A stretch of DNA of 64,000 bases from Jiangella alba (GTDB lineage: Bacteria; Actinomycetota; Actinomycetes; Jiangellales; Jiangellaceae), in NCBI RefSeq assembly GCF_900106035.1, contig NZ_FNUC01000004.1:2790001-2854000 (forward strand). Direction: 5' to 3'. Under the pieces are notes generated by a model. That model was given only the letters and a program-made list of their open reading frames with translations. It was not told the origin of the DNA and ran no database searches. Positions 8,009 through 17,285 of the stretch are shown here, in pieces (the stretch's first letter is position 1; every line of letters begins with the position of its first letter). The position numbers and the translations under genes were made by a program.

Positions 8009-8383
8009 ATGACATCGGTCAGGCAGTTCCAGGTCACCTTCGACTGCGCGGAGCCCGCGCGCGTCGCCGACTTCTGGTGCGAGGTGCTCGGCTACGTCAA
8101 GCCGGCGGACCAGCCGGACGTCGCCGTCGACCCCGACGGAGTGGGCCCGCGGCTGTACTTCCAGCGCGTTCCCGAGGGCAAGGTGGTCAAGAACCGCGTG
8201 CACCTGTGCGTGCGGGTCGGCACCGGGCTGGTCGGGGACGAGCGCCTCGCCGCGCTCGAGGCCGAGTGCGCCCGGCTGGTGCCGCTCGGCGCCACCCGCT
8301 TCCAGTTGCTGCTCGCCGACGGCGAGGAGGAGTCGTGCCTCGTGATGCAGGACATCGAGGGCAACGAGTTCTGTCTCGACTGA
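8009..8383 (+). CDS. VOC-superfamily (glyoxalase-like fold) protein
   Basis: A 124-residue single VOC module: an N-terminal FQVTFDCAEPARVADFWCEVLGY motif (here FQVTFDCAEP and FWCEVLGY) and a C-terminal VMQDIEGNEFCLD strand. Members are metal-dependent isomerases, dioxygenases or drug-binding proteins. This subtype is common and uncharacterised in actinobacteria (glyoxalase-like domain proteins). The transcript is probably leaderless. A 7-bp hairpin follows the stop. The substrate is unknown. Confidence 0.85.
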   Translation: MTSVRQFQVTFDCAEPARVADFWCEVLGYVKPADQPDVAVDPDGVGPRLYFQRVPEGKVVKNRVHLCVRVGTGLVGDERLAALEAECARLVPLGATRFQLLLADGEEESCLVMQDIEGNEFCLD

Positions 8384-8388
8384 CGGGT

Positions 8389-8417
8389 GCAGGTCTTCCG
8401 GCCGACCTGCGTATGGT
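8389..8417 (+). promoter_or_regulatory. VOC terminator hairpin followed by putative hom promoter
   Basis: GCAGGTC (8389-8395) pairs with GACCTGC (8404-8410) around an 8-base loop. A TATGGT box follows at 8412-8417, which would start the thr operon transcript near 8424, leaving a leader of about 87 bases. A small GAGAC/GTCTC hairpin (8418-8431) lies at the inferred start. Confidence 0.4.
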
Positions 8418-8510
8418 GAGACGGATGTCTCGCATCATGGATGGACGGCGCGAGATCGTCCGGACCTCCCGGAGACTGGTGTCCGTACTGACCGGGGTGA
8501 AGGGGGAGCG

Positions 8511-9803
8511 ATGGCCAGCCTGCGCGTGGCGCTGCTCGGATGCGGTGTGGTGGGCACGGAGGTCGCCCGCCTCCTGCACGAGCATGCCGACGACCTCGCC
8601 GCCCGGGCCGGGGCCCGGCTCGAGCTGGCCGGCATCGCCGTACGCCGCACGGGCCGCGTCCGCGACATCCCCGGCGTCGACCCGAGCCTGTTCACGACCG
8701 ACGCGCGCGCCCTCGTCGAGCGCGACGACGTCGACCTGGTGGTCGAGGTCATCGGCGGCATCGAGCCGGCCCGCGGGCTGCTGCTGGCCGCCATGCAGCG
8801 CGGCGCCTCCGTCGTGACGGCGAACAAGGCGCTGCTCGCCGAGGACGGCGTCACCCTGCACACCGCCGCCGAGAAGCACGGCGTCGACCTCTACTACGAG
8901 GCCGCCGTCGCCGGCGCCATCCCGCTGCTGCGCCCGCTGCGCGAGTCGCTGGCCGGCGATCGCATCAAGCGCGTCCTCGGCATCGTCAACGGCACCACCA
9001 ACTACGTCCTCGACCGCATGGACAGCGAGGGCAGCAGCTTCGCCGAGGCGCTCGAGGAGGCGCAGTCGCTCGGGTACGCCGAGGCCGACCCCACCGCCGA
9101 CATCGAGGGCTTCGACGCCGCCGCGAAGGCCGCCATCCTGGCCGGCATCGCGTTCCACTCGCCGGTGGTGGCCGCCGACGTGCACCGTGAGGGCATCTCC
9201 GACGTCACCTCGGCCGACGTCGCGTCGGCGGCGGCCATGAACGCCGTGGTGAAGCTGCTGGCCATCTGCGAGCTGTCGCCCGACGGCCGGGGCGTCGGCG
9301 TCCGCGTCCACCCGGCCATGCTGCCGCGCACGCACCCGCTGGCCAGCGTTCGCGGCGCCTACAACGCGGTGTTCGTCGAGGCCGAGGCGGCCGGCCGGCT
9401 GATGTTCTACGGCCCCGGCGCCGGCGGCGTGCCCACCGCGAGCGCCGTCCTCGGCGACGTCGTCACGGCCGCCCGCAACCGCATCGGCGACGCCGTCGGG
9501 CCGCGCGGCTCCTGGTACGCCGACCGCCCGGTCCGTCCGATGGGCGAGACCATCACGAGGTACCACATCAGCCTCGACGTCGACGACCGTCCGGGCGTGC
9601 TGGCGGCCGTCGCCGCCGTGTTCGCCGAGCACGACGTGTCCATCGAGACCGTCCGGCAGCGCTCCGAGGGCCCCGACGACGCCGAACTGGTCGTCGTCAC
9701 GCACCAGGCGACCGACGACGCACTGGCCGCGACTGTCGACGGGCTGACGCGACTCGATACCGTTCGTGCTGTCCTGTCGGTGATGCGGGTGGAGGGGGAC
9801 TGA
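8511..9803 (+). CDS. hom: Homoserine dehydrogenase
   Basis: A 430-residue NAD(P)-dependent enzyme that reduces aspartate semialdehyde to homoserine, the branch point to threonine and methionine. The Rossmann motif [11 protein letters not shown] is at the N terminus, the catalytic core contains [14 protein letters not shown] and [16 protein letters not shown], and a C-terminal ACT domain (about 355-430, [16 protein letters not shown]) should give threonine feedback inhibition. The GGGGGAGCG ribosome site is close to the ATG. It heads a tight hom-thrC-thrB operon. The lysA and argS genes that often precede it in actinobacteria are absent here. Confidence 0.97.
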   Translation: MASLRVALLGCGVVGTEVARLLHEHADDLAARAGARLELAGIAVRRTGRVRDIPGVDPSLFTTDARALVERDDVDLVVEVIGGIEPARGLLLAAMQRGASVVTANKALLAEDGVTLHTAAEKHGVDLYYEAAVAGAIPLLRPLRESLAGDRIKRVLGIVNGTTNYVLDRMDSEGSSFAEALEEAQSLGYAEADPTADIEGFDAAAKAAILAGIAFHSPVVAADVHREGISDVTSADVASAAAMNAVVKLLAICELSPDGRGVGVRVHPAMLPRTHPLASVRGAYNAVFVEAEAAGRLMFYGPGAGGVPTASAVLGDVVTAARNRIGDAVGPRGSWYADRPVRPMGETITRYHISLDVDDRPGVLAAVAAVFAEHDVSIETVRQRSEGPDDAELVVVTHQATDDALAATVDGLTRLDTVRAVLSVMRVEGD

Positions 9804-9808
9804 CCACC

Positions 9809-10888
9809 ATGGCTGTCGTGACCCAGTCTCGGCTGTGGCGTGGAGTGATCGAGGAGTACCGCGACCGGCTGCCGGTCACGGCCGCCACGCCGGTGGTGAC
9901 GCTGCGCGAGGGCGGCACGCCGCTGGTGCCCGCGCCGTGGCTGTCCGGGCAGACCTCGTGCGAGGTGTACCTCAAGGTCGAGGGCGTCAACCCGACCGGC
10001 TCGTTCAAGGACCGCGGCATGACGGTGGCCATCTCGAAGGCCGCCGAAGAGGGCGCCGAGGCCGTCGTCTGCGCGTCCACCGGCAACACCAGCGCGTCGG
10101 CCGCCGCCTACGCCGTCCGGGCCGGCATGCGCCCGGTGGTGCTGCTGCCCGACGGCAAGATCAGCGGGCCCAAGCTGGCCCAGGCCGTCGTGCACGGCGG
10201 CATCATCGCGTCGGTGCAGGGCAACTTCGACGACTGCCTGCGGCTGGCCCGCGAGCTGGCCGAGACGTACCCCGTCGCGCTGGTCAACTCGGTCAACCCG
10301 TACCGCCTGGCCGGGCAGAAGACCGCCGCATTCGAGGTGGTCGACGACCTCGGCGACGCGCCCGACCTCCACGTGCTGCCGGTCGGCAACGCCGGCAACA
10401 TCTCCGCCTACTGGCTGGGCTACACCGAGTACGCCGCCAATGGGCCGGCCCGTCGGCGTCCGCGCATGTGGGGCTTCCAGGCGGCCGGCGCCGCGCCGTT
10501 CGTGCACGGCGGCCCGGTGTCCGCGCCCGAGACCGTGGCCAGCGCCATCCGCATCGGCAACCCCGCGTCGTGGGACCTCGCCATCGCCGCGCGCGACGAC
10601 TCCGGCGGCCTCATCGACGCCGTCACCGACGAGCAGATCCTGGCCGCGCAGCAGGAGCTGTCCGGCCGCGAGGGCCTGTTCGTCGAGCCGGCGTCGGCGG
10701 CCGGCGTGGCCGGGCTGCTGCACTACAGCCGCACGGGCCGCCTCGACGCCGGCCAGCGGGTCGTCGTCACGGTCACCGGGCACGGCCTCAAGGACGTCGA
10801 CACCGCCAGCGCCTACTACGGCGAGATCCGCCCCTACGTGGTCCCGGCCGAGGCCGGCGCGGCCGCCCAGGCCCTGGGCCTGGCGTGA
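9809..10888 (+). CDS. thrC: Threonine synthase
   Basis: A 359-residue PLP enzyme of fold type II that converts O-phosphohomoserine to threonine, the last step of the pathway. The PLP lysine is Lys67 in [11 protein letters not shown], and the cofactor phosphate loop is [11 protein letters not shown]. It begins five bases after hom and its stop overlaps the thrB start. Length and layout match actinobacterial ThrC. Confidence 0.97.
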   Translation: MAVVTQSRLWRGVIEEYRDRLPVTAATPVVTLREGGTPLVPAPWLSGQTSCEVYLKVEGVNPTGSFKDRGMTVAISKAAEEGAEAVVCASTGNTSASAAAYAVRAGMRPVVLLPDGKISGPKLAQAVVHGGIIASVQGNFDDCLRLARELAETYPVALVNSVNPYRLAGQKTAAFEVVDDLGDAPDLHVLPVGNAGNISAYWLGYTEYAANGPARRRPRMWGFQAAGAAPFVHGGPVSAPETVASAIRIGNPASWDLAIAARDDSGGLIDAVTDEQILAAQQELSGREGLFVEPASAAGVAGLLHYSRTGRLDAGQRVVVTVTGHGLKDVDTASAYYGEIRPYVVPAEAGAAAQALGLA

Positions 10889-11787
10889 GCACGGCGACCG
10901 TCCTCGTCCGCACCCCCGCCACCAGCGCCAACCTCGGTCCCGGTTTCGACGCGCTCGGCCTCGCGCTGTCGCTGCACGACGAGGTCGAGGTGACGGCCGA
11001 GTTCGGCGGGCCGGCGACGCCGGTCGAGGTGACGGTCGACGGCGAGGGCGCCGGGTCGGTGCCGCTGGACGAGCGGCACCTCGTGGTCCGGTCGCTGCGC
11101 GCGGCGTTCGCCGAGCTGGGCGAGCAGCCGTCGGCGCTGCGGCTGCGCTGCCGCAACGCGCTGCCGCACGGCCGCGGGCTGGGCTCGTCGGCGGCCGCCA
11201 TCGTCGGCGGCGTCGTCGCGGCCCGCGCGCTGACCGGCCTGACGGCGCACGACGACGCGCTCGCGGCGGCCGACCGCATCGAGGGCCACCCGGACAACGT
11301 CGCCGCCTGTCTGCTCGGCGGCCTGACGGTGGCGTGGCGCGACGACGCCGGCGCCGCCCGCGCGACCCGCGTCGACGTCCACCCCGACGTCGCGCCGGTG
11401 GTGTGCGTCCCGTCCTTCGAGGTGTCGACGGAGAAGGCGCGCGGCCTGCTGCCCGAGACCGTCCCGCACGCCGACGCCGCCGCCAACGCCGGCCGCGCCG
11501 CGCTGCTCGTCCACGCGCTCGGGAAGCGGCCCGACCTGCTGCTCGACGCCACCGCGGACCGCCTGCACCAGCACTACCGCGAGCCCGCCATGCCGGCCAC
11601 GTACGCGCTGGTCACGGCGTTGCGGGCGCAGGGCCTGGCGGCGGTCGTGTCCGGCGCCGGACCGACCGTCCTGGTGCTCGGCGGCGGCGACGACCTGAGC
11701 CGCGTCGAGGCGCTCGCCGAAGGGTGGGACGTCCGCGCGTTGCAAGTGGACACGCAGGGTGCCGTTGTGGAGTTCGCCACTGCATGA
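10885..11787 (+). CDS. thrB: Homoserine kinase (GHMP family)
   Basis: A 300-residue kinase that makes O-phosphohomoserine for ThrC. GHMP motif 1 is [13 protein letters not shown] (10-22), motif 2 the ATP loop [17 protein letters not shown] (residues 93-109) and motif 3 [12 protein letters not shown]. The GTG start overlaps the thrC stop (GTGA), so translation is coupled. It is the last gene of the threonine operon, and a 259-base gap with its own promoter and structured leader separates it from rho. Confidence 0.96.
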   Translation: MSTATVLVRTPATSANLGPGFDALGLALSLHDEVEVTAEFGGPATPVEVTVDGEGAGSVPLDERHLVVRSLRAAFAELGEQPSALRLRCRNALPHGRGLGSSAAAIVGGVVAARALTGLTAHDDALAAADRIEGHPDNVAACLLGGLTVAWRDDAGAARATRVDVHPDVAPVVCVPSFEVSTEKARGLLPETVPHADAAANAGRAALLVHALGKRPDLLLDATADRLHQHYREPAMPATYALVTALRAQGLAAVVSGAGPTVLVLGGGDDLSRVEALAEGWDVRALQVDTQGAVVEFATA

Positions 11788-11827
11788 GCGGTGCCGACGG
11801 GGGTGGGTCAAACGGCCCACGGCGTGC

Positions 11828-12046
11828 TACGCTCGCTGTGCACCGACGTTCTGCTGGTCGGTATCCCCATGGTGGTGACGTTCGTCGCTAATGACCATGG
11901 TCTTCGCCCATCTCCCCGGGTTCGCTGTCGCGGGCTTCGCGGAGGGGCGGCCCATCAGTTTGCGTCGTGCCTTTCCTCGGGAGCCACCCGAGGTGTTCGA
12001 TGCATCGGCTTGTCTGAACCGATGCCGGTCCAGGGAAGGACCCTGA
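11828..12046 (+). promoter_or_regulatory. Structured leader of rho with four successive hairpins
   Basis: A TACGCT box (11828-11833) would start a leader of about 205 bases. It can form CCATGGT/ACCATGG (11867-11873 with 11894-11900), CCTCGGG/CCCGAGG (11975-11981 with 11987-11993), GCATCGG/CCGATGC (12002-12008 with 12019-12025) and GGTCC/GGACC (12027-12031 with 12038-12042). The last one cages the AGGGAAGGA ribosome site of rho. Rho autoregulation through its leader is known in E. coli. That this leader does the same is inference. Confidence 0.5.
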
Positions 12047-14056
12047 GTGACTAATACCGAGATCCCCGGCGTCACCGCGACGCCGGACGCGTCGACTGAC
12101 GCCACCGCGGCGAAGCGCCCCGCGCGCCGCCGCGCAGCCGGCCTCGAGGGCATGGTTCTGGCCGAGCTCCAGCAGCTCGCCGGCAGCCTCGGGCTGAAGG
12201 GCACCGGCCGCATGCGCAAGGGCGAGCTGGTCGCGGCCATCAAGGCGGCTCAGTCCGGCGGCTCGGCGCCGGCCGCTGCCGACACCCTCCCGGTCGAGAC
12301 CGCGGCGCCCGCCGCCGCTCCGGCCGTCACCGACACCCCCGCCGCGGCCGAGGCCGCCGCGCCCGCCGCCGACGCGGCGCCCGCCCGTGGCCGCACCCGC
12401 CGCCGGGCCGAGCGGCCGCAGGCCGCCGCCGAGAACCGTCCCGACGAAGTCGTGGTCGTCGCGGACGCGCCCGCCGCGCAGGCCCCGGCCGCCGAGGCGC
12501 CGGCCACTGAGGCGCCGGCCGCCGAGGCCCCCGCCACGGAGGCCCCGTCCACCGACGACGAGCCGGCCGAGCGCCGCTCCGAGCGGCAGGACAACCGCCG
12601 CAACCGCCAGAGCAGCCGCGACGGCGACCGTCAGAACGACCGCCAGAGCAACGACCGCGGCGGCAACCGCGACCGCAACGACCGCCAGGACACCCGGCAG
12701 GACGCCGACGGCGGCCGCCAGGGCGGCGGCAACCGCGACGACTCCCAGGACGATGACGACGACCGTGGTCGCCGGCGTCGCCGTCGCGACCGCCGCGGCA
12801 GCAACCGCAACGATCGCAATGACCGTAACGACCGCAACGACCGCGACCGCCGCGGTGGCGGCAGCCGCGAGCGCATCGAGGAGCCGACCGTCTCCGAGGA
12901 CGACGTCCTCATCCCGGTCGCCGGCATCCTCGACATCCTCGACAACTACGCGTTCGTGCGCACGTCGGGCTACCTGCCCGGCCCCAACGACGTGTACGTG
13001 TCGCTGGCCATGGTCCGCCGCTACGGCCTGCGCAAGGGCGACGCCGTCACCGGTGCCGTCCGGCAGCCGCGCGAGGGCGAGAAGCAGCAGAAGTTCAACG
13101 CGCTGGTCCGCGTCGACACCATCAACGGCGCCGACCCCGAGGTGGCCAAGCAGCGTCCGGAGTTCTCCCGGCTGACGCCGCTGTACCCGCAGGACCGCCT
13201 GCGTCTCGAGACCGACGCCACCAACATGGCGACGCGCATCATCGACCTCATCGCCCCCATCGGCAAGGGTCAGCGCGGTCTCATCGTGTCGCCGCCGAAG
13301 GCCGGCAAGACGCTGATCATGCAGGCGCTGGCGCACGCGATCACGCAGAACAACCCCGAGACGCACCTCATGGTCGTGCTGGTCGACGAGCGGCCCGAGG
13401 AGGTCACCGACTTCCAGCGCACCGTCAAGGGCGAGGTCATCGCGTCGACCTTCGACCGTCCGCCGGTCGACCACACCATGGTCGCCGAGCTCGCCATCGA
13501 GCGGGCCAAGCGACTGGTCGAGCTCGGCCACGACGTCGTCATCCTGCTCGACGGCATCACCCGCCTGGGCCGCGCCTACAACCTGGCGGCGCCGGCCAGC
13601 GGCCGCATCCTGTCCGGTGGCGTCGACTCCAGCGCGCTGTACCCGCCGAAGCGGTTCTTCGGTGCGGCGCGCAACATCGAGAACGGCGGCTCGCTGACCA
13701 TCCTCGCCACCGCGCTGGTGGAGACCGGGTCCAAGATGGACGAGGTCATCTTCGAGGAGTTCAAGGGCACCGGCAACATGGAGCTGCGGCTGCGCCGCGA
13801 CCTCGCCGACAAGCGCCTCTTCCCCGCCATCGACGTCGACGCGTCGAGCACCCGTCGCGAGGAGATCCTGGTCTCCCGCGAGGAGCTGGCCATCATGTGG
13901 CAGCTGCGCCGCGTGCTGTCCGCGCTCGACCCGCAGCAGGCCATCGAGCTGCTGCTCGACCGGCTCAAGAAGACCAAGAGCAACGCCGAGTTCATGCTCA
14001 CGGTCCAGAAGACGACGCCGGCCGGCGGCGGGAACGGCTCCAAGGACGCCGACTGA
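12047..14056 (+). CDS. rho: Transcription termination factor Rho with actinobacterial insert
   Basis: A 669-residue hexameric RNA helicase. Residues about 30-70 are the Rho N-terminal helical domain ([20 protein letters not shown]). Residues 75-280 are a long disordered insert, first Ala/Pro/Glu-rich and then Arg/Asn/Asp-rich with NDR repeats. The cold-shock RNA-binding domain follows ([20 protein letters not shown]), then the ATPase with P-loop SPPKAGKTL, Walker [13 protein letters not shown] and secondary RNA-binding loops. The insert is typical of high-GC actinobacteria and is thought to help termination on structured GC-rich RNA. The GTG start has a GGGAAGGA ribosome site. E. coli Rho is 419 residues. 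Confidence 0.97.
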   Translation: MTNTEIPGVTATPDASTDATAAKRPARRRAAGLEGMVLAELQQLAGSLGLKGTGRMRKGELVAAIKAAQSGGSAPAAADTLPVETAAPAAAPAVTDTPAAAEAAAPAADAAPARGRTRRRAERPQAAAENRPDEVVVVADAPAAQAPAAEAPATEAPAAEAPATEAPSTDDEPAERRSERQDNRRNRQSSRDGDRQNDRQSNDRGGNRDRNDRQDTRQDADGGRQGGGNRDDSQDDDDDRGRRRRRRDRRGSNRNDRNDRNDRNDRDRRGGGSRERIEEPTVSEDDVLIPVAGILDILDNYAFVRTSGYLPGPNDVYVSLAMVRRYGLRKGDAVTGAVRQPREGEKQQKFNALVRVDTINGADPEVAKQRPEFSRLTPLYPQDRLRLETDATNMATRIIDLIAPIGKGQRGLIVSPPKAGKTLIMQALAHAITQNNPETHLMVVLVDERPEEVTDFQRTVKGEVIASTFDRPPVDHTMVAELAIERAKRLVELGHDVVILLDGITRLGRAYNLAAPASGRILSGGVDSSALYPPKRFFGAARNIENGGSLTILATALVETGSKMDEVIFEEFKGTGNMELRLRRDLADKRLFPAIDVDASSTRREEILVSREELAIMWQLRRVLSALDPQQAIELLLDRLKKTKSNAEFMLTVQKTTPAGGGNGSKDAD

Positions 14057-14075
14057 CGCTGGTCGTCACCGGGGC

Positions 14076-14103
14076 GCCCCGATCGCTTGCGAGCGGTCGG
14101 GGC
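14076..14103 (+). terminator. Hairpin downstream of rho
   Basis: A 12-bp stem, GCCCCGATCGCT with AGCGGTCGGGGC and one G-T pair, closes on a TGCG tetraloop about 20 bases after the rho stop. There is no T-run. It probably ends or stabilises the rho transcript. Confidence 0.55.
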
Positions 14104-14133
14104 ACCGCCATGTTGTGCTTGGATTCGCCTGTT

Positions 14134-14186
14134 CGCCGCTTTGCGCGAGTGGGCCGTCCCCCTGCTGCCCATTCTCTTGGCCGCGG
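14134..14186 (+). repeat. Interspersed repeat, copy A
   Basis: About 53 bases match a segment at 35574-35626 with five mismatches, including a 26-base identical run covering AGTGGGCCGTCCCCCTG and CTGCCCATT. A third copy lies inverted at 35862-35892. It sits in the 295-base gap between rho and rpmE. Nothing protein-coding was found in this gap; its right part carries the rpmE promoter region. Confidence 0.75.
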
Positions 14187-14351
14187 TTCGCGCCGACAGC
14201 GGCCCCGGGCAACTCGGTGGCGGGTGCAGGCGCACGTGGGCCGGTTTGGTGGCGACGGCCCGTACCTGGAATACTGATCTGCTGGCTCCGGTTCACGATG
14301 CGACGCCCCGTCGTGTCGACCCGGCGGCCCACGAGACGCCTGGAGTAACAG

Positions 14352-14573
14352 ATGAAGTCCGACATCCACCCGGCCTACGTGGACACCACGGTCACCTGCA
14401 CGTGTGGCAACACGTTCACCACCCGCAGCACGGCGGCCAACGGCGTCATCCACGCCGACGTGTGCTCCGCCTGCCACCCGTTCTACACGGGCAAGCAGAA
14501 GATCCTCGACACCGGCGGCCGGGTGGCGCGCTTCGAGTCGCGGTACGGCAAGAAGAAGGCCGACGCCAAGTAG
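14352..14573 (+). CDS. rpmE: 50S ribosomal protein L31 (zinc-binding type)
   Basis: A 73-residue ribosomal protein. Cys16, Cys18, Cys38 and Cys41 (CTC and CSAC) form the zinc site, so this is the C+ form, which in actinobacteria is often exchanged for a zinc-free paralogue under zinc limitation. The ribosome site GGAGTAACAG precedes the ATG. Its position between rho and prfA is conserved. A strong terminator follows. Confidence 0.97.
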   Translation: MKSDIHPAYVDTTVTCTCGNTFTTRSTAANGVIHADVCSACHPFYTGKQKILDTGGRVARFESRYGKKKADAK

Positions 14574-14581
14574 CTCTTCGC

Positions 14582-14620
14582 AGGCGGGGCGTGTGAGGTC
14601 GAACCTCGCACGCCCCGCCT
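14582..14620 (+). terminator. Strong intrinsic terminator after rpmE
   Basis: A 17-bp stem (AGGCGGGGCGTGTGAGG with its complement, one G-T pair) closes on a TCGAA loop and is followed by a CCTTTG stretch. It separates rpmE from prfA. Confidence 0.8.
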
Positions 14621-14657
14621 CCTTTGTGCCCGCGTCCTGCTCGGAAGGAGCTCAGCC

Positions 14658-15749
14658 GTGTTCGAAGGTGTCGAGACGCTGGTGTCCGAGCACGCCGAGC
14701 TCGAACAGCGCCTGGCCGACCCGTCGGTGCACGCCGACCCGTCGCTGGCCAAGCGGCTGAACCGGCGCTACGCCGAGCTGACGGCCATCGTCGCGGCGTA
14801 CGGGGCGTGGCGGCAGGCCGGCGACGACCGCGCCGCCGCGCTGGAACTGGCCGCCGACGACTCCGCGTTCGCGGCCGAGGCGAGCGAGCTGGCGGCGAAG
14901 CAGGACGAGCTCGCTGAGCGGCTGCGCATGCTGCTGCTCCCGCGCGACCCCAACGACGACCGCGACGCGATCCTGGAGATCAAGGCGGGCGAGGGCGGCG
15001 CCGAGTCGGCGCTGTTCGCCGGCGACCTGCTGCGCATGTACCTGCGCTTCGCCGAGCGGGCCGGCTGGAGCACCCAGGTGCTCGACGCCGAGGAGTCCGA
15101 CCTCGGCGGTTACAAGGACGTCTCCGTCGCCGTGAAGGCGCGCGGCTCGGCCGAGCCCGGCACCGCGCCGTTCGCCCGGCTCAAGTACGAGGGCGGTGTC
15201 CACCGCGTCCAGCGGGTCCCCGTCACCGAGAGCCAGGGCCGCATCCACACGTCCGCCGCCGGGGTGCTGGTGCTGCCCGAGGCCGAGGACGAGGGCGAGG
15301 TCGAGATCAACGCCAACGACCTGCGCATCGACGTGTTCCGGTCGTCCGGCCCGGGCGGGCAGAGCGTCAACACCACCGACTCCGCGGTGCGCATCACCCA
15401 CCTGCCCACCGGCATCGTCGTCTCGTGCCAGAACGAGAAGAGCCAGCTGCAGAACAAGGAGCAGGCCATGCGCATCCTGCGGGCCCGGCTGCTGGCGGCG
15501 GCGCAGGAGGAGGCCGAGCGCGAGGCGTCCGACGCGCGGCGCAGCCAGGTGCGCACCGTCGACCGCTCCGAGCGGGTGCGCACGTACAACTTCCCGGAGA
15601 ACCGCATCTCCGACCACCGCACCGGCTACAAGGCGTACAACCTCGACGTCGTGCTCGACGGCGAGCTCGGGCCGGTCGTGCAGTCGCTGGTCGACGCCGA
15701 CGCCGAGGCGGCGCTCGCGGCCACCGCCGAGCGCGGTGACGGCGAGTGA
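14658..15749 (+). CDS. prfA: Peptide chain release factor 1
   Basis: A 363-residue factor that reads UAA and UAG stop codons and triggers peptide release. The GGQ tripeptide is at residues 233-235 in [16 protein letters not shown], and the PxT-type recognition region precedes it. AGGAGC is the ribosome site. It is translationally coupled to prmC, whose product methylates the glutamine of GGQ. Confidence 0.97.
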   Translation: MFEGVETLVSEHAELEQRLADPSVHADPSLAKRLNRRYAELTAIVAAYGAWRQAGDDRAAALELAADDSAFAAEASELAAKQDELAERLRMLLLPRDPNDDRDAILEIKAGEGGAESALFAGDLLRMYLRFAERAGWSTQVLDAEESDLGGYKDVSVAVKARGSAEPGTAPFARLKYEGGVHRVQRVPVTESQGRIHTSAAGVLVLPEAEDEGEVEINANDLRIDVFRSSGPGGQSVNTTDSAVRITHLPTGIVVSCQNEKSQLQNKEQAMRILRARLLAAAQEEAEREASDARRSQVRTVDRSERVRTYNFPENRISDHRTGYKAYNLDVVLDGELGPVVQSLVDADAEAALAATAERGDGE

Positions 15750-16615
15750 GCGCGGCGCCGCTGCTCGAACAGCTCCGCACGGCGGCCGGGGTGCTGGCCG
15801 CCGCAGAGGTGCCCTCGCCGCGGCACGACGCCGAGGTGCTGGCCGCGCACGTGCTCGGGGTCGAGCGCGGCGCGCTGCTGACCCAGCCCGACCCGGACGA
15901 CTCCTTCGCGCCGCGCTTCGACGAACTGGTCCGCCGCCGCGCCGGGCGCGAGCCGTTGCAGCACCTCACCGGTGAGGCGCCGTTCCGGCACCTGATCCTG
16001 CAGGTCGGCCCGGGGGTGTTCATCCCGCGGCCGGAGACCGAGCTGACCGCCGGCGCCGCCGTCGACGAAGCGCGGGCGGTCGTCGCGGCCGGCCGGGTGC
16101 CGGTGGTCGTCGACCTGTTCTCCGGGTCCGGCGCCATCGCCGTGTCCGTCGCCACCGAGGTGCGACCGGTCATGGTGCACGCCGTCGAACGCGAGGACGA
16201 CGCCGTCGCCTGGCTGCGCCGCAACGCCGCCGGCAACTCCGTCATCGTGCACCGCGACGACGTCGCGCTGGTGGCCGAGCGCAGCCTGTCGATGTTGCTC
16301 GGCCAGGTCGACGTCGTCGCCGCGAACCCGCCGTACATCCCGGCCGACGCCACCATCCGCGACCCCGAGGTGGCCGAGTACGACCCGCCGGCCGCGCTGT
16401 GGTCCGGCGCCGACGGTCTCGACGCCATGCGGGTGCTCGCCGACGTCGGCGCCCGGCTGCTGCGCCCCGGCGGCCTGCTGGTGGCCGAGCACGCCGACGT
16501 GCAGGGTGAGGCCGCTCCTGAGGTGTTCCGCCGGCACGGCGGCTGGACCGAGGTGGCCGATCATCTCGATCTCACCGGCCGCCCGCGGTACGTCACCGCG
16601 CGACGTGCGGGATGA
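15746..16615 (+). CDS. prmC: Release factor glutamine methyltransferase
   Basis: A 289-residue SAM-dependent methyltransferase that N5-methylates the GGQ glutamine of RF1 and RF2. The SAM-binding motif [14 protein letters not shown] and the substrate-glutamine motif NPPYIP (194-199) are present. The GTG start overlaps the prfA stop, the usual arrangement. Confidence 0.95.
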   Translation: MSAAPLLEQLRTAAGVLAAAEVPSPRHDAEVLAAHVLGVERGALLTQPDPDDSFAPRFDELVRRRAGREPLQHLTGEAPFRHLILQVGPGVFIPRPETELTAGAAVDEARAVVAAGRVPVVVDLFSGSGAIAVSVATEVRPVMVHAVEREDDAVAWLRRNAAGNSVIVHRDDVALVAERSLSMLLGQVDVVAANPPYIPADATIRDPEVAEYDPPAALWSGADGLDAMRVLADVGARLLRPGGLLVAEHADVQGEAAPEVFRRHGGWTEVADHLDLTGRPRYVTARRAG

Positions 16616-16622
16616 TGTCTGC

Positions 16623-17270
16623 GTGAGTCCGCTGTACGACTGCTCCGACGAGACCAAGCGGCAACGCGGCGTCGCCGCCGCGGCCCGCGCCATCCGCAAC
16701 GGCAAGCTCATCGTGCTGCCCACCGACACCGTCTACGGCATCGGCGCCGACGCGTTCACGCCTGCCGCGGTGGCCGCGTTGCTGCAGGCCAAGGGCCGTG
16801 GCCGGGACATGCCGGTGCCGGTGCTGGTCGGCTCGCCGGCCACGCTGGGCGGTGTCGCCGTCACCGACAAGACCATCGAGGCGCTGGTCGAGGCGTTCTG
16901 GCCGGGCGGGCTGACGCTGATCTGCCGCCAGCAGCCGTCGCTGCGGTGGGACCTCGGCGACACCGGCGGCACCGTCGCGGTCCGGATGCCCGACCACGAG
17001 GTCGCCGTCGAGGTGCTGAAGACCACCGGCCCGCTGGCCGTCAGCAGCGCCAACCTCAGCGGGCAGCCGCCGGCCCGGTCGGCGGGGGAGGCCCGCGACC
17101 AGCTGGGCGACTCCGTCGCCGTTTACCTCGAGGCCGGCGACACCGACAGCGACACGCCGTCGACCATCGTCGACGTCTCCGGTGACGTCCCGCGGGTGCT
17201 GCGGCAGGGCGCGCTCGGCCTCGCCGAGCTGCAGGCCGTCGTCCCCGAGCTACAAGGCCCGGAAGCCTAG
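16623..17270 (+). CDS. L-threonylcarbamoyladenylate synthase (Sua5/YwlC/YrdC family)
   Basis: A 215-residue enzyme that makes threonylcarbamoyl-AMP for the t6A37 modification of ANN-decoding tRNAs. The YrdC-fold motif is LPTDTVYGIGADAF, followed by KGRGRDMPVPVLV and SSANLSGQPP. GTG 16623 was chosen because it is the first start after prmC and the family begins here. It lacks the extra C-terminal Sua5 domain, so it is the short YrdC-like form with a modest tail. Spacing of seven bases to prmC indicates cotranscription. Confidence 0.92.
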   Translation: MSPLYDCSDETKRQRGVAAAARAIRNGKLIVLPTDTVYGIGADAFTPAAVAALLQAKGRGRDMPVPVLVGSPATLGGVAVTDKTIEALVEAFWPGGLTLICRQQPSLRWDLGDTGGTVAVRMPDHEVAVEVLKTTGPLAVSSANLSGQPPARSAGEARDQLGDSVAVYLEAGDTDSDTPSTIVDVSGDVPRVLRQGALGLAELQAVVPELQGPEA

Positions 17271-17285
17271 GGGGCACGTCCGCCG

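Noticed and set aside
8425-8510. Leader peptide MSRIMDGRREIVRTSRR before hom
   Set aside because: The frame does not stop before hom but runs into it in another phase, has no Thr or Ile codon run and no terminator alternative, so it is not a threonine attenuator.
11888-13531. 547-codon minus-strand frame antisense to rho
   Set aside because: Val/Ala/Gly repeats mirror the repeated codons of the Rho insert; no recognisable domain.
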